Below are positions 15,029 to 23,127 of a stretch of 26,949 nucleotides of DNA, piece by piece (position 1 is the stretch's first letter; the number at the start of each line of letters is the position of its first letter). The translations under genes were made by a program, and so were the position numbers. The notes beneath the pieces were generated by a model, which made no database searches, was not told where the DNA came from, and was given only the letters and a program-made list of their open reading frames with translations. Origin of the DNA: Clostridiales bacterium. Its GTDB lineage: Bacteria > Bacillota > Clostridia > Lachnospirales > Lachnospiraceae. Where the stretch lies: assembly GCA_018369015.1 (NCBI GenBank), contig JAGZDD010000037.1:1-26949 (forward strand), in the 5' to 3' direction.

Positions 15029-16720
15029 ATGATACGATATGACAGAAAATTAGTTAAAGGTTTTTTACATACAAAAGGAACAAAAATTGTCAATGGTGAT
15101 GGTGAGGAAATTCTTCTTAATGGTTATGGTCACGGTACATGGACAAACCCTGAAGGCTTTATGGTTGGTGCGCCTGTAGAAATTGTTACCGAGGGCGGCC
15201 TGTTTTCTAAGAAAATGCTGCCTCCAAGACGTTTTGACCGCCGCAGGACATTTCATCAGGTTGTCGTAGAACTGTGCGGCACGGAGTATGCTAAAAATTT
15301 TTGGCCCAGGTGGTATAAAAATCAACTGGCCGAGGCGGATATACAGGCTATGGCAGAGCTTGGGGCGAACTGTGTGCGCCTGCCCATCAACTCGGTGACG
15401 CTTTTAGAGGAAGAGCCGGGGCTTGTGTGGAATGAGGCCGGTTTTGCTATGATCGATCAGGTTCTGGAATGGTGCGAGATTCATAAAATTTATGCGATTC
15501 TTGATCTTCATGGTGCGCCGGGCGGACAGTCAGGAACAGCCTGTGACGGAGGACTTGATAATTTCCCCCATTTGTTTATTGATGATGAGAGCCGGGAGAG
15601 AGCGCTGGCTTTATGGGAGAAGCTGGCGATGCGATATGCAGACCGGTGGATTGTTGGCGCTTATGATTTACTGAATGAGCCTTTAAGTCTTCCAAATCTT
15701 CGTCCTTATGTTCCAAATCTTGCGGCTTTTTACGATGAAGCGATTGCACGAATCCGCAAGTATGATACAAAGCATATGCTTACTCTGGAAGGAAGCTGCT
15801 TTTCAAGAAGTAATGAAATTTTTGATCATAATTATGATCCTTATGCGAATAACTGGTGTATTCATATCCATATGTATGACGCTTCTCCGGAAAAGAAGGA
15901 GTTATATCCTTATCTGCTTAAAGGGATGGAATATCATGTGCCTGTCTGGATTGGAGAAGGTGGTTCAACCTGTGAATCCAATGAAGTGTTTTTTGGTATA
16001 ACTGCGGATTATGGCATTGGTTTTTGCCTGTGGTCCTGGAAAATGGCCATGAATGAAGGTATTCCAATCCGTGGGCTTGGATATACACTGCCCAAAAACT
16101 GGGAGGCTGTTCGCTCTTATTGTGCTGGAGGTCCTAAACCTTCTTATGAGCGGAGTCAGAGTATTTTTAATGAACTGCTGGAAAATGTAAAAATTGAAAA
16201 TTGTTACTGTAATAAGGAGTTTTTGAAAACTTCAAAAAGATTTGCACCATTAAGTCTCCCAGCTGTAGGCTATGATAATTTGCCTGGGTTGGGGTACAGC
16301 TTTAGCGGACATTGGGAATATGGGAATTTACTCAATTATCGTCTGGAAGATCATACAAAGCTTGTCTGGGATCGTCGATTTGAGGAGCCGCGCCCGGGAT
16401 TTGATGCTTTTGACGACGAAAATATACAGAAGGAGTTTGATCCTTTAGAAATGCTTCTTTTGGAGCTTGGTGAGGGCGAATTTGCCGTGTATACTATATA
16501 TGGAGTATCGGGAAATGAATGTCTGAGCCTTACAGGCCAGGGAGAGGACGGTTCTGAAGTTTTGGTATACTGCAATGACTGTCTGGCCGGTACAATAACA
16601 TTTTCTGAAAAGGGAAGTGAAGACACGGTTATTTTGCCGGCCTGTGATATGGCTCGAATTAAACTGCTTGTTAAGCAGGGTGTTGTAACGCTGAAGAAAA
16701 TAAATATTTGTGAAGAATAA
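15029..16720 (+). CDS. GH5-type glycoside hydrolase
   Basis: The 563-residue protein carries a family 5-like (beta/alpha)8 catalytic domain of clan A. The acid/base motif is DLLNEPLS (Glu217) and the nucleophile motif is PVWIGEGGS (Glu310). Supporting segments are NCVRLPINS (114-122), ILDLHGAPGGQSG (157-169) and WCIHIHMYD (276-284). About 200 C-terminal residues (from 370) form a beta-rich extra domain of unknown role. No signal peptide is present, so a cytosolic exo-acting glycosidase on imported oligosaccharides or glycosides (for example a glucosidase or glucocerebrosidase-like member) is more likely than a secreted cellulase. It begins one base after the stop of the rhamnosidase gene, within the same operon. 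The exact specificity cannot be told from sequence alone. Confidence 0.85.
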   Translation: MIRYDRKLVKGFLHTKGTKIVNGDGEEILLNGYGHGTWTNPEGFMVGAPVEIVTEGGLFSKKMLPPRRFDRRRTFHQVVVELCGTEYAKNFWPRWYKNQLAEADIQAMAELGANCVRLPINSVTLLEEEPGLVWNEAGFAMIDQVLEWCEIHKIYAILDLHGAPGGQSGTACDGGLDNFPHLFIDDESRERALALWEKLAMRYADRWIVGAYDLLNEPLSLPNLRPYVPNLAAFYDEAIARIRKYDTKHMLTLEGSCFSRSNEIFDHNYDPYANNWCIHIHMYDASPEKKELYPYLLKGMEYHVPVWIGEGGSTCESNEVFFGITADYGIGFCLWSWKMAMNEGIPIRGLGYTLPKNWEAVRSYCAGGPKPSYERSQSIFNELLENVKIENCYCNKEFLKTSKRFAPLSLPAVGYDNLPGLGYSFSGHWEYGNLLNYRLEDHTKLVWDRRFEEPRPGFDAFDDENIQKEFDPLEMLLLELGEGEFAVYTIYGVSGNECLSLTGQGEDGSEVLVYCNDCLAGTITFSEKGSEDTVILPACDMARIKLLVKQGVVTLKKINICEE

Positions 16721-16742
16721 TGATTTAAGTGTTTATATTGTA

Positions 16743-16803
16743 GCCATCATTGTCAGACTCATGGCGGGAAAGGGTCGGAGTTTAACAATGGTGGCATTTT
16801 GTA
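16743..16803 (+). terminator. Probable terminator after the glycosidase operon
   Basis: GCCATCATTGT (16743-16753) pairs with ACAATGGTGGC (16785-16795), an 11-bp stem with one G-T pair and a loop of about 31 bases, followed by ATTTTGT. The large loop is unusual, but the position 23 bases after the GH5 stop fits. Confidence 0.6.
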
Positions 16804-16869
16804 TAATCAGCCTCATAGCTGAGTAGCCATACTTTATTAAATAATTAAAAAAAGTATTCAAAAAAACTA

Positions 16870-16897
16870 TTGACAAAACTTATTTTAAGTATATAAA
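16870..16897 (+). promoter_or_regulatory. Strong sigma-A type promoter for the 17005-20433 operon
   Basis: A perfect -35 box TTGACA (16870-16875) and a -10 box TATAAA (16892-16897) are separated by 16 bases. An AT-rich partial palindrome overlaps the spacer and -10 (next entry), so the promoter is well placed for repression. Confidence 0.75.
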
Positions 16898-16902
16898 GTA
16901 AC
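16878..16902. promoter_or_regulatory. Candidate operator overlapping the promoter
   Basis: ACTTATTTTAAGT contains ACTTA-TTT-TAAGT, and the segment continues into ATAAAGTAAC. The 11 bases ACTTATTTTAA recur exactly at 23805-23815 in front of another operon, where they form a perfect palindrome. A ROK regulator is encoded between the two operons, so it is the natural candidate to bind here. This is inference. Confidence 0.5.
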
Positions 16903-16956
16903 GATTCAGACGCCGGAGAAGTTCAGTTGTCTGGACTGTTGCCAGATGCCTGACTT

Positions 16957-16969
16957 GTTATAAAGTAAC
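16957..16969 (+). promoter_or_regulatory. Possible second promoter with an extended -10 box
   Basis: TGTTATAAA (16957-16965) fits an extended -10 element. The surrounding TATAAAGTAAC (16959-16969) exactly repeats the 11 bases at 16892-16902 of the first promoter. No good -35 is seen. It lies 36 bases upstream of the start codon at 17005. Confidence 0.35.
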
Positions 16970-17004
16970 AGTTATGGGAAGGAATTTAAGGAGGTAAAAG
17001 AGCT

Positions 17005-17997
17005 ATGAAAGCAGTGGCAAGTTTTGGCATTGTTAATGCCGATACAAGCGGACCGGGCGCTTTTTTAAGAGCTGCAAAATGGTATTGGGATGAGCTTACA
17101 GATATGTTTCCGGCTGCGGGTTTTTCATCCGTGATGATTCCCATGGTGCCGAATACAGAAAATGTTTCCAGAAACGGCGCGCCGATATGTACCGCTTCAA
17201 TTAAGACACGTTTTGGTTCCCCGGAAGGCTATTTGCATTATCTTAATGACAAGGGCATTGAAAATGTGGAAGCGATCACAATCTCTGCCCAGAGTCAGTT
17301 TAACAGCCTTTTTGAAACAGGGCTGCCTATGGAAAAATTTTTCGATGCGTTTTACGACCATGCCAAAGATACGGCGGAGGCTTTGAAACAGTTTGGAGGA
17401 AGCGTGTTGCTCGTTTCTCCGACGCCGGGAATCGGGTTTTTAAATCAGGTTTTTGGCGGGGATGAGGAGAAAACCGTAAAATTTCTTGCGGACGCCGCAG
17501 AGTGCATGAACCGTATTGGCGAATATTGCGCCAAAGAAAATATCAGACTGGCAATCCGCAATGAATACTGGACGTTAATGCGCGGCGCCGGAATTGATGA
17601 TTTTATGAAAAAGGTTGACCAGGAGCTTGTATCCTATGCGCCGGACCCGGCTCATCTTTATATTGCGGGAGCAAAGCCGGAGCAGTATTTTGAAAAATAT
17701 GCAAAGCAAGCAAAAGCCGTGTGCTTTACCGATACAAAATTTGTCGATGAAGAAGGCGCTTATCAGACGATTTCACCGGAATTTCCGCAGGACGGGCGCT
17801 CGCAGAGAGTTTATTATGACCTTGGCTTTGGGGATATGGATTTTGATAAGCTTTACGGGATTCTAAAGGAAAGCGGCTTTGACGGCCCTGTGATCTTGGA
17901 TTCCAAATATTCCCTGGATATTCCAAAAGGCATTTTGCGTATGCGCACATTTTGGACAAAGCTTGAAAAAAATTACGCTGCAAAGGGGGGTAAGTAA
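17005..17997 (+). CDS. TIM-barrel sugar isomerase/epimerase-like protein, divergent
   Basis: The 330-residue protein belongs to the xylose-isomerase-like TIM-barrel superfamily. Segments at strand ends that fit the metal site are LAIRNEYW (Glu187), SYAPDPAHLYIAG (Asp214), VCFTDTKF (Asp243) and GPVILDSKYS (Asp299). The third ligand is usually His and the fourth Glu, so this member has an altered site and may have changed chemistry. It opens a four-gene operon with another TIM-barrel protein, a VOC protein and an aldo/keto reductase. Its stop overlaps the next start by one base, suggesting translational coupling and perhaps a heteromeric complex. The start follows AAGGAGG. The substrate is probably a keto-sugar or inositol-like compound but cannot be specified. 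Confidence 0.72.
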   Translation: MKAVASFGIVNADTSGPGAFLRAAKWYWDELTDMFPAAGFSSVMIPMVPNTENVSRNGAPICTASIKTRFGSPEGYLHYLNDKGIENVEAITISAQSQFNSLFETGLPMEKFFDAFYDHAKDTAEALKQFGGSVLLVSPTPGIGFLNQVFGGDEEKTVKFLADAAECMNRIGEYCAKENIRLAIRNEYWTLMRGAGIDDFMKKVDQELVSYAPDPAHLYIAGAKPEQYFEKYAKQAKAVCFTDTKFVDEEGAYQTISPEFPQDGRSQRVYYDLGFGDMDFDKLYGILKESGFDGPVILDSKYSLDIPKGILRMRTFWTKLEKNYAAKGGK

Positions 17998-18932
17998 TGG
18001 AAGAAAGAAACTTAAATTATACTTATATGACCAATCTTTGGGGCAACATTAATTACAAGCAAATCAATAATTTTGACGAGTGGTACATGGGCGATTTTGG
18101 CTCGGCCTATTATTACCAGGATTGGGATAAGATTCTTCGGTATTTTGCCGGAGCGGGCTTTAAAGGAATTGAACTGATGGTATTTTCTGTACCAAGCATA
18201 CAAAATGCCTTTGGGTCTATGAAAAATTTTAAAGAGTTCGCCATGGAGCGGGGCATTGAAAGAATTACCGGAATGTTTTCCCACCATGTAGGTTCCCAGG
18301 ATAAACGGAACCATCCGGCCATTTATGCATATGAGCAGCAGGCGATTGACGCCCTGGCTGAGTGCGGAGGGATCAATCTTATTGTCCAGCCTGCCGGGCA
18401 GTATTACGGCACTGGGCCTTTAGATGAGGAAGGCTTGAAAAATGTGGCCGAATGTATGAATACAGTCGGGCGCATGTGCGCCGAGAAGGGGCTGGCAGTG
18501 TCGATCCATAACGAGTTCTGGTGCGCGGTCAATAAGTACGACCATGAAAAGTTTCTTGAAATGACTGACCCAAGATATGTTTACTACTGTTTGGATACAG
18601 CGCAGGTAGCTATTATGGGCAAAGACATTTTACATTTTTATGATACATATCACGACAGAGTCCAGTATTTCCATATTAAAGACACGACCTATATCAATGC
18701 GCCTGACGAAAAGCGGTTTGGCGCCGGCGCGGAATTTGATGAGCGCGGGGCAAGGTGGTTCTGGGAGCCGGGCGGCGGTGTCCTTGATTTTAAAGGGTTG
18801 TGGAAGCTGATGAAAAAATATCACCATAAAGGCTGGATTGGCATTGAGTCCGACGGAACACCGGAGCCGCTGGCAACAATCCTTTTAACAAAAAATTACA
18901 TTGATACGGTACTTGACCCAATTTATAAATAG
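17997..18932 (+). CDS. TIM-barrel sugar isomerase/epimerase
   Basis: This 311-residue member of the same superfamily as its neighbour has a canonical metal site: Glu173 (VSIHNEFW), Asp200 (YYCLDTAQVAI), His226 (VQYFHIKDT) and Glu284 (IGIESDGT). These enzymes interconvert keto-sugars or inosose-like compounds through a metal-bound enediolate. The start codon shares one base with the upstream stop (TAATG), so translation is coupled. With the divergent partner upstream, the pair may form a two-subunit enzyme or catalyse successive steps. The VOC gene follows after 12 bases. Candidate activities are 3-keto-glycoside epimerase, 2-keto-inositol isomerase or dehydratase types; the sequence alone does not decide. 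Confidence 0.8.
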   Translation: MEERNLNYTYMTNLWGNINYKQINNFDEWYMGDFGSAYYYQDWDKILRYFAGAGFKGIELMVFSVPSIQNAFGSMKNFKEFAMERGIERITGMFSHHVGSQDKRNHPAIYAYEQQAIDALAECGGINLIVQPAGQYYGTGPLDEEGLKNVAECMNTVGRMCAEKGLAVSIHNEFWCAVNKYDHEKFLEMTDPRYVYYCLDTAQVAIMGKDILHFYDTYHDRVQYFHIKDTTYINAPDEKRFGAGAEFDERGARWFWEPGGGVLDFKGLWKLMKKYHHKGWIGIESDGTPEPLATILLTKNYIDTVLDPIYK

Positions 18933-18944
18933 GAGGAATTTAAA

Positions 18945-19439
18945 ATGAACACACAATTTGCAAAATTTTTACAGATCGGGATTATTGTTGAAAACGCGGA
19001 GGAAACCATTAAGCATTTTGAAGAAGACTACGGCATTGGCCCATGGCGTGTAAGCCCGTTGGATTCCAACGAGTTTCCTGACTTTTCCATGAACGGAAAA
19101 AAAGAAAGACTTCAGACAATTATGTGCTTCTGTGATTGCTGGGGCTTTGAGATTGAAGTCATCCAGCCTATCAGCGACAGCCCATATAAAACATGGCTTG
19201 AGGAACACGGCCCCGGGATGCACCACATTGCCCTTATTACAAGAGATAAGTTTGAAGATGTCATTGCCGAGCATAAGAAGCTGACCGGAAGAGATCCATG
19301 GCTGTGGTGCAAAGACCCTCAGATCGGCATGGAATTTGCATATCTTGATCTTCACAAAGAGCTGGGCTTATTCCTTGAAGTTTACAATGAGGAGAAAAAG
19401 GGCGGACTTGACGCAAATTTCAAGCTGCCGGAAGAATAA
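18945..19439 (+). CDS. VOC family (glyoxalase/methylmalonyl-CoA epimerase-like) protein
   Basis: The 164-residue protein has two beta-alpha-beta-beta-beta modules of the vicinal oxygen chelate fold: FLQIGIIVENAEETIKHFEEDYGIGPW at the start, and GPGMHHIALITRDKFEDVIAEH from residue 89. Likely metal ligands are Glu71 (EVIQPI), His94 (MHHIAL) and Glu145 (LFLEVYN). The first ligand, usually His, is Gln10. The length and HHIA motif resemble methylmalonyl-CoA epimerases, but the catabolic context makes a sugar- or aromatic-fragment enzyme (isomerase, lyase or glyoxalase) just as likely. AGGAGG precedes the start. It lies between an isomerase gene and an aldo/keto reductase gene in one operon. Confidence 0.75.
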   Translation: MNTQFAKFLQIGIIVENAEETIKHFEEDYGIGPWRVSPLDSNEFPDFSMNGKKERLQTIMCFCDCWGFEIEVIQPISDSPYKTWLEEHGPGMHHIALITRDKFEDVIAEHKKLTGRDPWLWCKDPQIGMEFAYLDLHKELGLFLEVYNEEKKGGLDANFKLPEE

Positions 19440-19467
19440 TCTAAAAGAGAACAGGGAGGTTAATCAA

Positions 19468-20433
19468 ATGGAATACGCAAAAATAAATGGAATTGATAAA
19501 AAGGTCAGTCGGTTTTTTATGGGAACGCTGGGAATGTTCCCGGACAAAAAAGAACAGCATTTTAAAACATTGGACGCCGCCTATGCCCTTGGCGTTACAG
19601 CGATTGATACTGCCAGAGCTTACGATTCAGAGCCTACGGTAGGCGAGTGGATGAAAACCCGCGGCAACCGTGAAAATATCGTGCTTCTTTCTAAGGGCGC
19701 CCATCCCACAGATTACCGTGAGAGAGTGACACCGTATGATATTGATTCTGACCTTTTTGAAACATTGGCGGAGCTTCAGACGGATTATCTGGATATTTAT
19801 CTGCTCCACAGAGATAACACAGCGCTCCCGGTAGGGCCGATTGTTGAAAAATTGAATGAACACCAGGCTGCCGGAAGAATTAAAATTTTCGGCGGCTCCA
19901 ACTGGACGCATGAGCGTCTTGAAGAAGCCAATGAGTATGCTTATGCTCATAATCTGACGCCAATGACCGTATCATCGCCAAACTACAGCCTTGCCGAGCA
20001 GGTTAAAAATCCTTTTGCACCGGGCTGCGTTACCATTGCAGGCAATAAAAATGCAAAAGCCCAGGAATGGTACACAAAAAACCAGATGCCTGTACTGGCC
20101 TACTCCTCTCTGGCAAGAGGCTTCTTCTCAGGAAGGGTGACACGGGAGCTTTTGGAAAAACATCCTGACGATATTGATATGTTCTGCCGCATTGGCTACT
20201 GCTATGAGGAAAACTTCGTAAGACTGGACCGCTGCAAGGAGATTGCGGCTGAAAAAGGCTGCACAGTGCCTCAGGTAGCTATGGCTTACGTCCTTGACAG
20301 CCCGTTAAATACATTCCCGGTGATCGGCGCTGCGAACCAGGCGGAAATGGAATCCTCCTTTGGCGCTCTTGATGTAAAGCTGACGCCCCAGGAAGTCCTT
20401 TATCTTGAACTTAAAACAGATTCAAGAAAGTGA
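19468..20433 (+). CDS. Aldo/keto reductase
   Basis: This cytosolic NAD(P)H-dependent oxidoreductase has 321 residues. The catalytic tetrad of the family is visible: Asp47 and Tyr52 (AIDTARAYDSE), Lys76 (LLSKGAHP) and His114 (IYLLHRDN). The C-terminal cofactor-binding region contains the expected VIGAANQAEMES segment near residue 290. The start at 19468 is preceded by GGGAGGT. A longer frame reaching back to 19336 lies inside the VOC gene and is rejected. As the last gene of its operon it may oxidise or reduce a sugar carbonyl made by the isomerases. The absence of a strong terminator before the ROK gene leaves some read-through possible. Confidence 0.9.
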   Translation: MEYAKINGIDKKVSRFFMGTLGMFPDKKEQHFKTLDAAYALGVTAIDTARAYDSEPTVGEWMKTRGNRENIVLLSKGAHPTDYRERVTPYDIDSDLFETLAELQTDYLDIYLLHRDNTALPVGPIVEKLNEHQAAGRIKIFGGSNWTHERLEEANEYAYAHNLTPMTVSSPNYSLAEQVKNPFAPGCVTIAGNKNAKAQEWYTKNQMPVLAYSSLARGFFSGRVTRELLEKHPDDIDMFCRIGYCYEENFVRLDRCKEIAAEKGCTVPQVAMAYVLDSPLNTFPVIGAANQAEMESSFGALDVKLTPQEVLYLELKTDSRK

Positions 20434-20487
20434 TCGGGCGATTCAGGTTACTGTTTGGTCATGCGGTCACTGAAATTGACGGAATAG

Positions 20488-20516
20488 TTACGAATTTTAT
20501 AGGAATATGGTAAAAT
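20488..20516 (+). promoter_or_regulatory. Candidate promoter for the ROK regulator gene
   Basis: TTACGA (20488-20493) and TAAAAT (20511-20516) are spaced 17 bases apart. The -10 is extended by TGG just upstream (20508-20510). It lies 76 bases before the chosen start. Confidence 0.5.
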
Positions 20517-20591
20517 AGTATTCGACAGACTGCGTTTGAATATAAGGCGGCCAGGCGGCAGCGCTGGTGCCGGAAAATGAAAGGTGAAGTT

Positions 20592-21767
20592 ATGAAAGTT
20601 GCGAATACTATGGAAATACGTTTGCAAAATGCATTAAATATTATCAGAGATCTTGAGTGCAGCCCGGGAATTACAAGTATGGAGATTGCACAAAACAGAA
20701 AGCTCAGTGTTCCTACCATATCAAATATTGTTAATATTCTGAAAAATAATCATATTGTTGTTTCTGCCGGAACCGGGGCGTCCTCCGGAGGGAGAAAGCC
20801 GCTCAGGCTCTCCCTCAATCCCCGGTGCCAGTATTCTATTGGCGTAAGCATTGCAAGACATACGGTTTATCTGCTGTTGATTGACTTTGAAGGACATATC
20901 CATGAAAAAGAGCGGCATTATATACAATTTGAGGACAGTGACGCTTACTGGCAGGAGATCCGCACCCTTATTTGCAAAATGCAGGAAAAGTCGCCGCTGC
21001 CCTGCGGCGTAGGGCTTGCGCTTCCGGGATTTGTGGATTTGTCAAGGAGCTGCGCGATAGACACGGGAACGCTAGGCATGTCCTCCATCGCTCTTGACAA
21101 TATTTACCGGATTGTCGGCGAACATATTTCGATTGACGATTCCTGTAAGCTGGCAGCAATGGCCCAGGTTTTCGGAAAATCGGATGTTAAAGATAGTTTT
21201 TTTATTTTGCTGAGCCGGCGCGTCAGCGGGATATTGATTTATGATCAGAATATTTTTAGTATGAAAACATCCAGCATTGATGTAGGTTCCATGGTGATCC
21301 TGCCGCAAAAGCACGATGCAAAGGCCGGAATATCCGGCAGCTTTTATGAGCTGTGTTCTGCCAGCCAGATCGTGGAATATGTGAAAACAAATCATATGGC
21401 GGCAGGCTATGACGAATTTTTTGAGAAGCTCGGACAGGGTAATGCGTTTTTTGCCGGAATATGGGATGCCTATTTAAAAAATTTAGCTATTGCTGTTTAT
21501 AATATATATGCCCTGTTTAAAGCAGACATTGTGCTGGGCGGAGAAATGGCCAGATACATCGCGCCTTACACGGAAAGGCTTAACAGCTATGTGCAGGCCC
21601 TTGCTCCGGAGCAGCTGACGCATTTTCAGTTAAAATGCAGTATTTATGGGGAGTATGACGACGCCTACGGCGCGGCGTTAGAAGCAAGAGGTCTTTTTTT
21701 ACGTGACCGGCTGCCGGAATTTTTGAAAAACGGGGCGTCATCCTCCCCAGAGAACCAGAAGAAATAG
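20592..21767 (+). CDS. ROK-family transcriptional regulator
   Basis: The 391-residue protein has an N-terminal winged helix-turn-helix (about 10-60: TSMEIAQNRKLSVPTISNIVNILKNNHIV) and the typical hinge SSGGRKPLRL. A ROK ligand-binding domain follows with GVGLALPGFVD and ISIDDSCKLAAMAQ. The zinc-binding motif of ROK sugar kinases (CxCGxxGCxE) is missing: the corresponding stretch reads DVGSMVILPQKHDAKAGISGSF. It should therefore be a pure sensor and not a kinase. The start at 20592 is preferred because AAAGGTGA lies just upstream; an ATG at 20577 is also in frame. It is encoded between two catabolic operons whose promoters share an AT-rich palindrome, so repression of both, relieved by a sugar ligand, is a reasonable inference. 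Confidence 0.88.
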   Translation: MKVANTMEIRLQNALNIIRDLECSPGITSMEIAQNRKLSVPTISNIVNILKNNHIVVSAGTGASSGGRKPLRLSLNPRCQYSIGVSIARHTVYLLLIDFEGHIHEKERHYIQFEDSDAYWQEIRTLICKMQEKSPLPCGVGLALPGFVDLSRSCAIDTGTLGMSSIALDNIYRIVGEHISIDDSCKLAAMAQVFGKSDVKDSFFILLSRRVSGILIYDQNIFSMKTSSIDVGSMVILPQKHDAKAGISGSFYELCSASQIVEYVKTNHMAAGYDEFFEKLGQGNAFFAGIWDAYLKNLAIAVYNIYALFKADIVLGGEMARYIAPYTERLNSYVQALAPEQLTHFQLKCSIYGEYDDAYGAALEARGLFLRDRLPEFLKNGASSSPENQKK

Positions 21768-21828
21768 CGGATCGAATACGTGACAGACTAAAAGTGTGAC
21801 AGGTCCGCAGTTAAAGAGGAGAAAAAAT

Positions 21829-23127
21829 ATGGTAGAGGGGAAATTAGGAAAGTATTCCAGAAGTGTATCGATTATAGGCATCGGCGCGACGCCGTTTTGC
21901 TGTATTGACGACGATCCGGAACTTAAAGGGCTGACCGAAGGGGAATTTTTTGGCCATGCCGCGCTTATGGCCATGGCGGACGCCGGATTAGAGCCAAGAG
22001 ATGTGGACTATTTTTATCACGGGTCCGCGAACCCGAAGTTTTTTAACTTTGCCGCGACCCCCAATATGCAGGTGGCCGAGTGGTTCGGAATGAGAGGAAA
22101 AGGCTCGGTACATCATTCTGAGGCCTGCTGTTCAGGCTATGTAGGACTCGAGGAAGCTGTAAAGGACGTTGCCAGCGGCGCCCACGATATTGTGCTATCC
22201 GGGTGCGTAGAAATGGCCTGCGGTATGCCAGTGCCGGGAAAACCGGCCCATATACGCCGGAGTATTACAACCGACGATGTTATCCCTGATTTGGAGGCTA
22301 TTATGGACCGGGCGTATACCCGCGCTCTGGGAAGCGGGCATATTGGCCAGGATGACTGGATGGATTTGTATAAAAACGAATACGGCCTGACGGACGCCCA
22401 GGTGGACGAGGTTCTTAACACAATGTCCTATCACGGAAGACGGGCGGCCGCCCTGAATCCTCTGGCAATGCTGCGCACACCTTTTGAAGAAATTGCAAAG
22501 CAGTATGGCTACGATGATCCGATGGAATATTTGCGCTCGCCTTTTAATCCCAAAACGACTCAATACTTAAGAGTAACGGGCAACGCGCCGTCAGCGGACG
22601 GAGCGGCATGTGTTATAGTCTGCCCGACGGAAATGGCCTGCCAGTTTAAGCAAAAGCCGGTGGAAGTTTTAGGCATTGGCGCCTCCTGCCTGGAGCTTAT
22701 GCGGCCCCACAATGAAATGGAAATAACAAAGGAAGCGACCCACCAGGTTTATGAAATGACCGGCCTTGGCCCCAAAGATATTGACCTTCTTTTAGTCAAT
22801 GACTTTGTTTTGTCCTCACAGCTTTTAGCTGCGGAGGAAATGGGGTATTTGCCAAAGGGCGAAGGCTGGAAGTGGGTTTTAGAGGGACGGACGGCCTTTG
22901 ACGGCGATAAGCCGATCAATCCCCACGGCGGAAGAACCTCCTACGGCCACGCCTACGGCGCTTCGGGCATGGCGGATGTTTACGAGGCTGTGCTTCAGCT
23001 TCGCGGCCAGGCCGGGGAAAGACAGGTTAAAAATCATCCGAAAACGGCCATGCTTCGCGGCTTCGGCGGCGGACAGAACTGCCGTGTGCCAATTCTTAGA
23101 GTATTGGAAGAAGGGGGCGTTAAATAA
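21829..23127 (+). CDS. Thiolase-like protein (SCP2-thiolase/PhlC-like) paired with a DUF35 protein
   Basis: The 432-residue protein has the thiolase fold. The nucleophile loop is SEACCSGYVGLEEAV (probable catalytic Cys100). The catalytic His loop is NPHGGRTSYGHAYGASG (His374). The second catalytic cysteine of true thiolases is absent: the usual C-x-GGGQG reads RGFGGGQNC, with Gly411 in its place. NEAF is replaced by NDFV. These features place it in the thiolase-like branch that works with DUF35 partners, such as the PhlC acyltransferase component and sterol side-chain aldolases. The start at 21829 follows AAAGAGGAG. Its stop overlaps the DUF35 start by one base, and an acyl carrier protein gene follows. 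C-acylation, deacylation or retro-aldol/retro-Claisen cleavage of a carrier-bound or CoA-bound substrate is inferred. Confidence 0.87.
   Translation: MVEGKLGKYSRSVSIIGIGATPFCCIDDDPELKGLTEGEFFGHAALMAMADAGLEPRDVDYFYHGSANPKFFNFAATPNMQVAEWFGMRGKGSVHHSEACCSGYVGLEEAVKDVASGAHDIVLSGCVEMACGMPVPGKPAHIRRSITTDDVIPDLEAIMDRAYTRALGSGHIGQDDWMDLYKNEYGLTDAQVDEVLNTMSYHGRRAAALNPLAMLRTPFEEIAKQYGYDDPMEYLRSPFNPKTTQYLRVTGNAPSADGAACVIVCPTEMACQFKQKPVEVLGIGASCLELMRPHNEMEITKEATHQVYEMTGLGPKDIDLLLVNDFVLSSQLLAAEEMGYLPKGEGWKWVLEGRTAFDGDKPINPHGGRTSYGHAYGASGMADVYEAVLQLRGQAGERQVKNHPKTAMLRGFGGGQNCRVPILRVLEEGGVK

Noticed and set aside
21768..21828. Two GTGACAG direct repeats and a weak GCGGA/TCCGC stem before the thiolase gene
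   Set aside because: They are short and imperfect, without promoter or terminator features; this could easily be chance.
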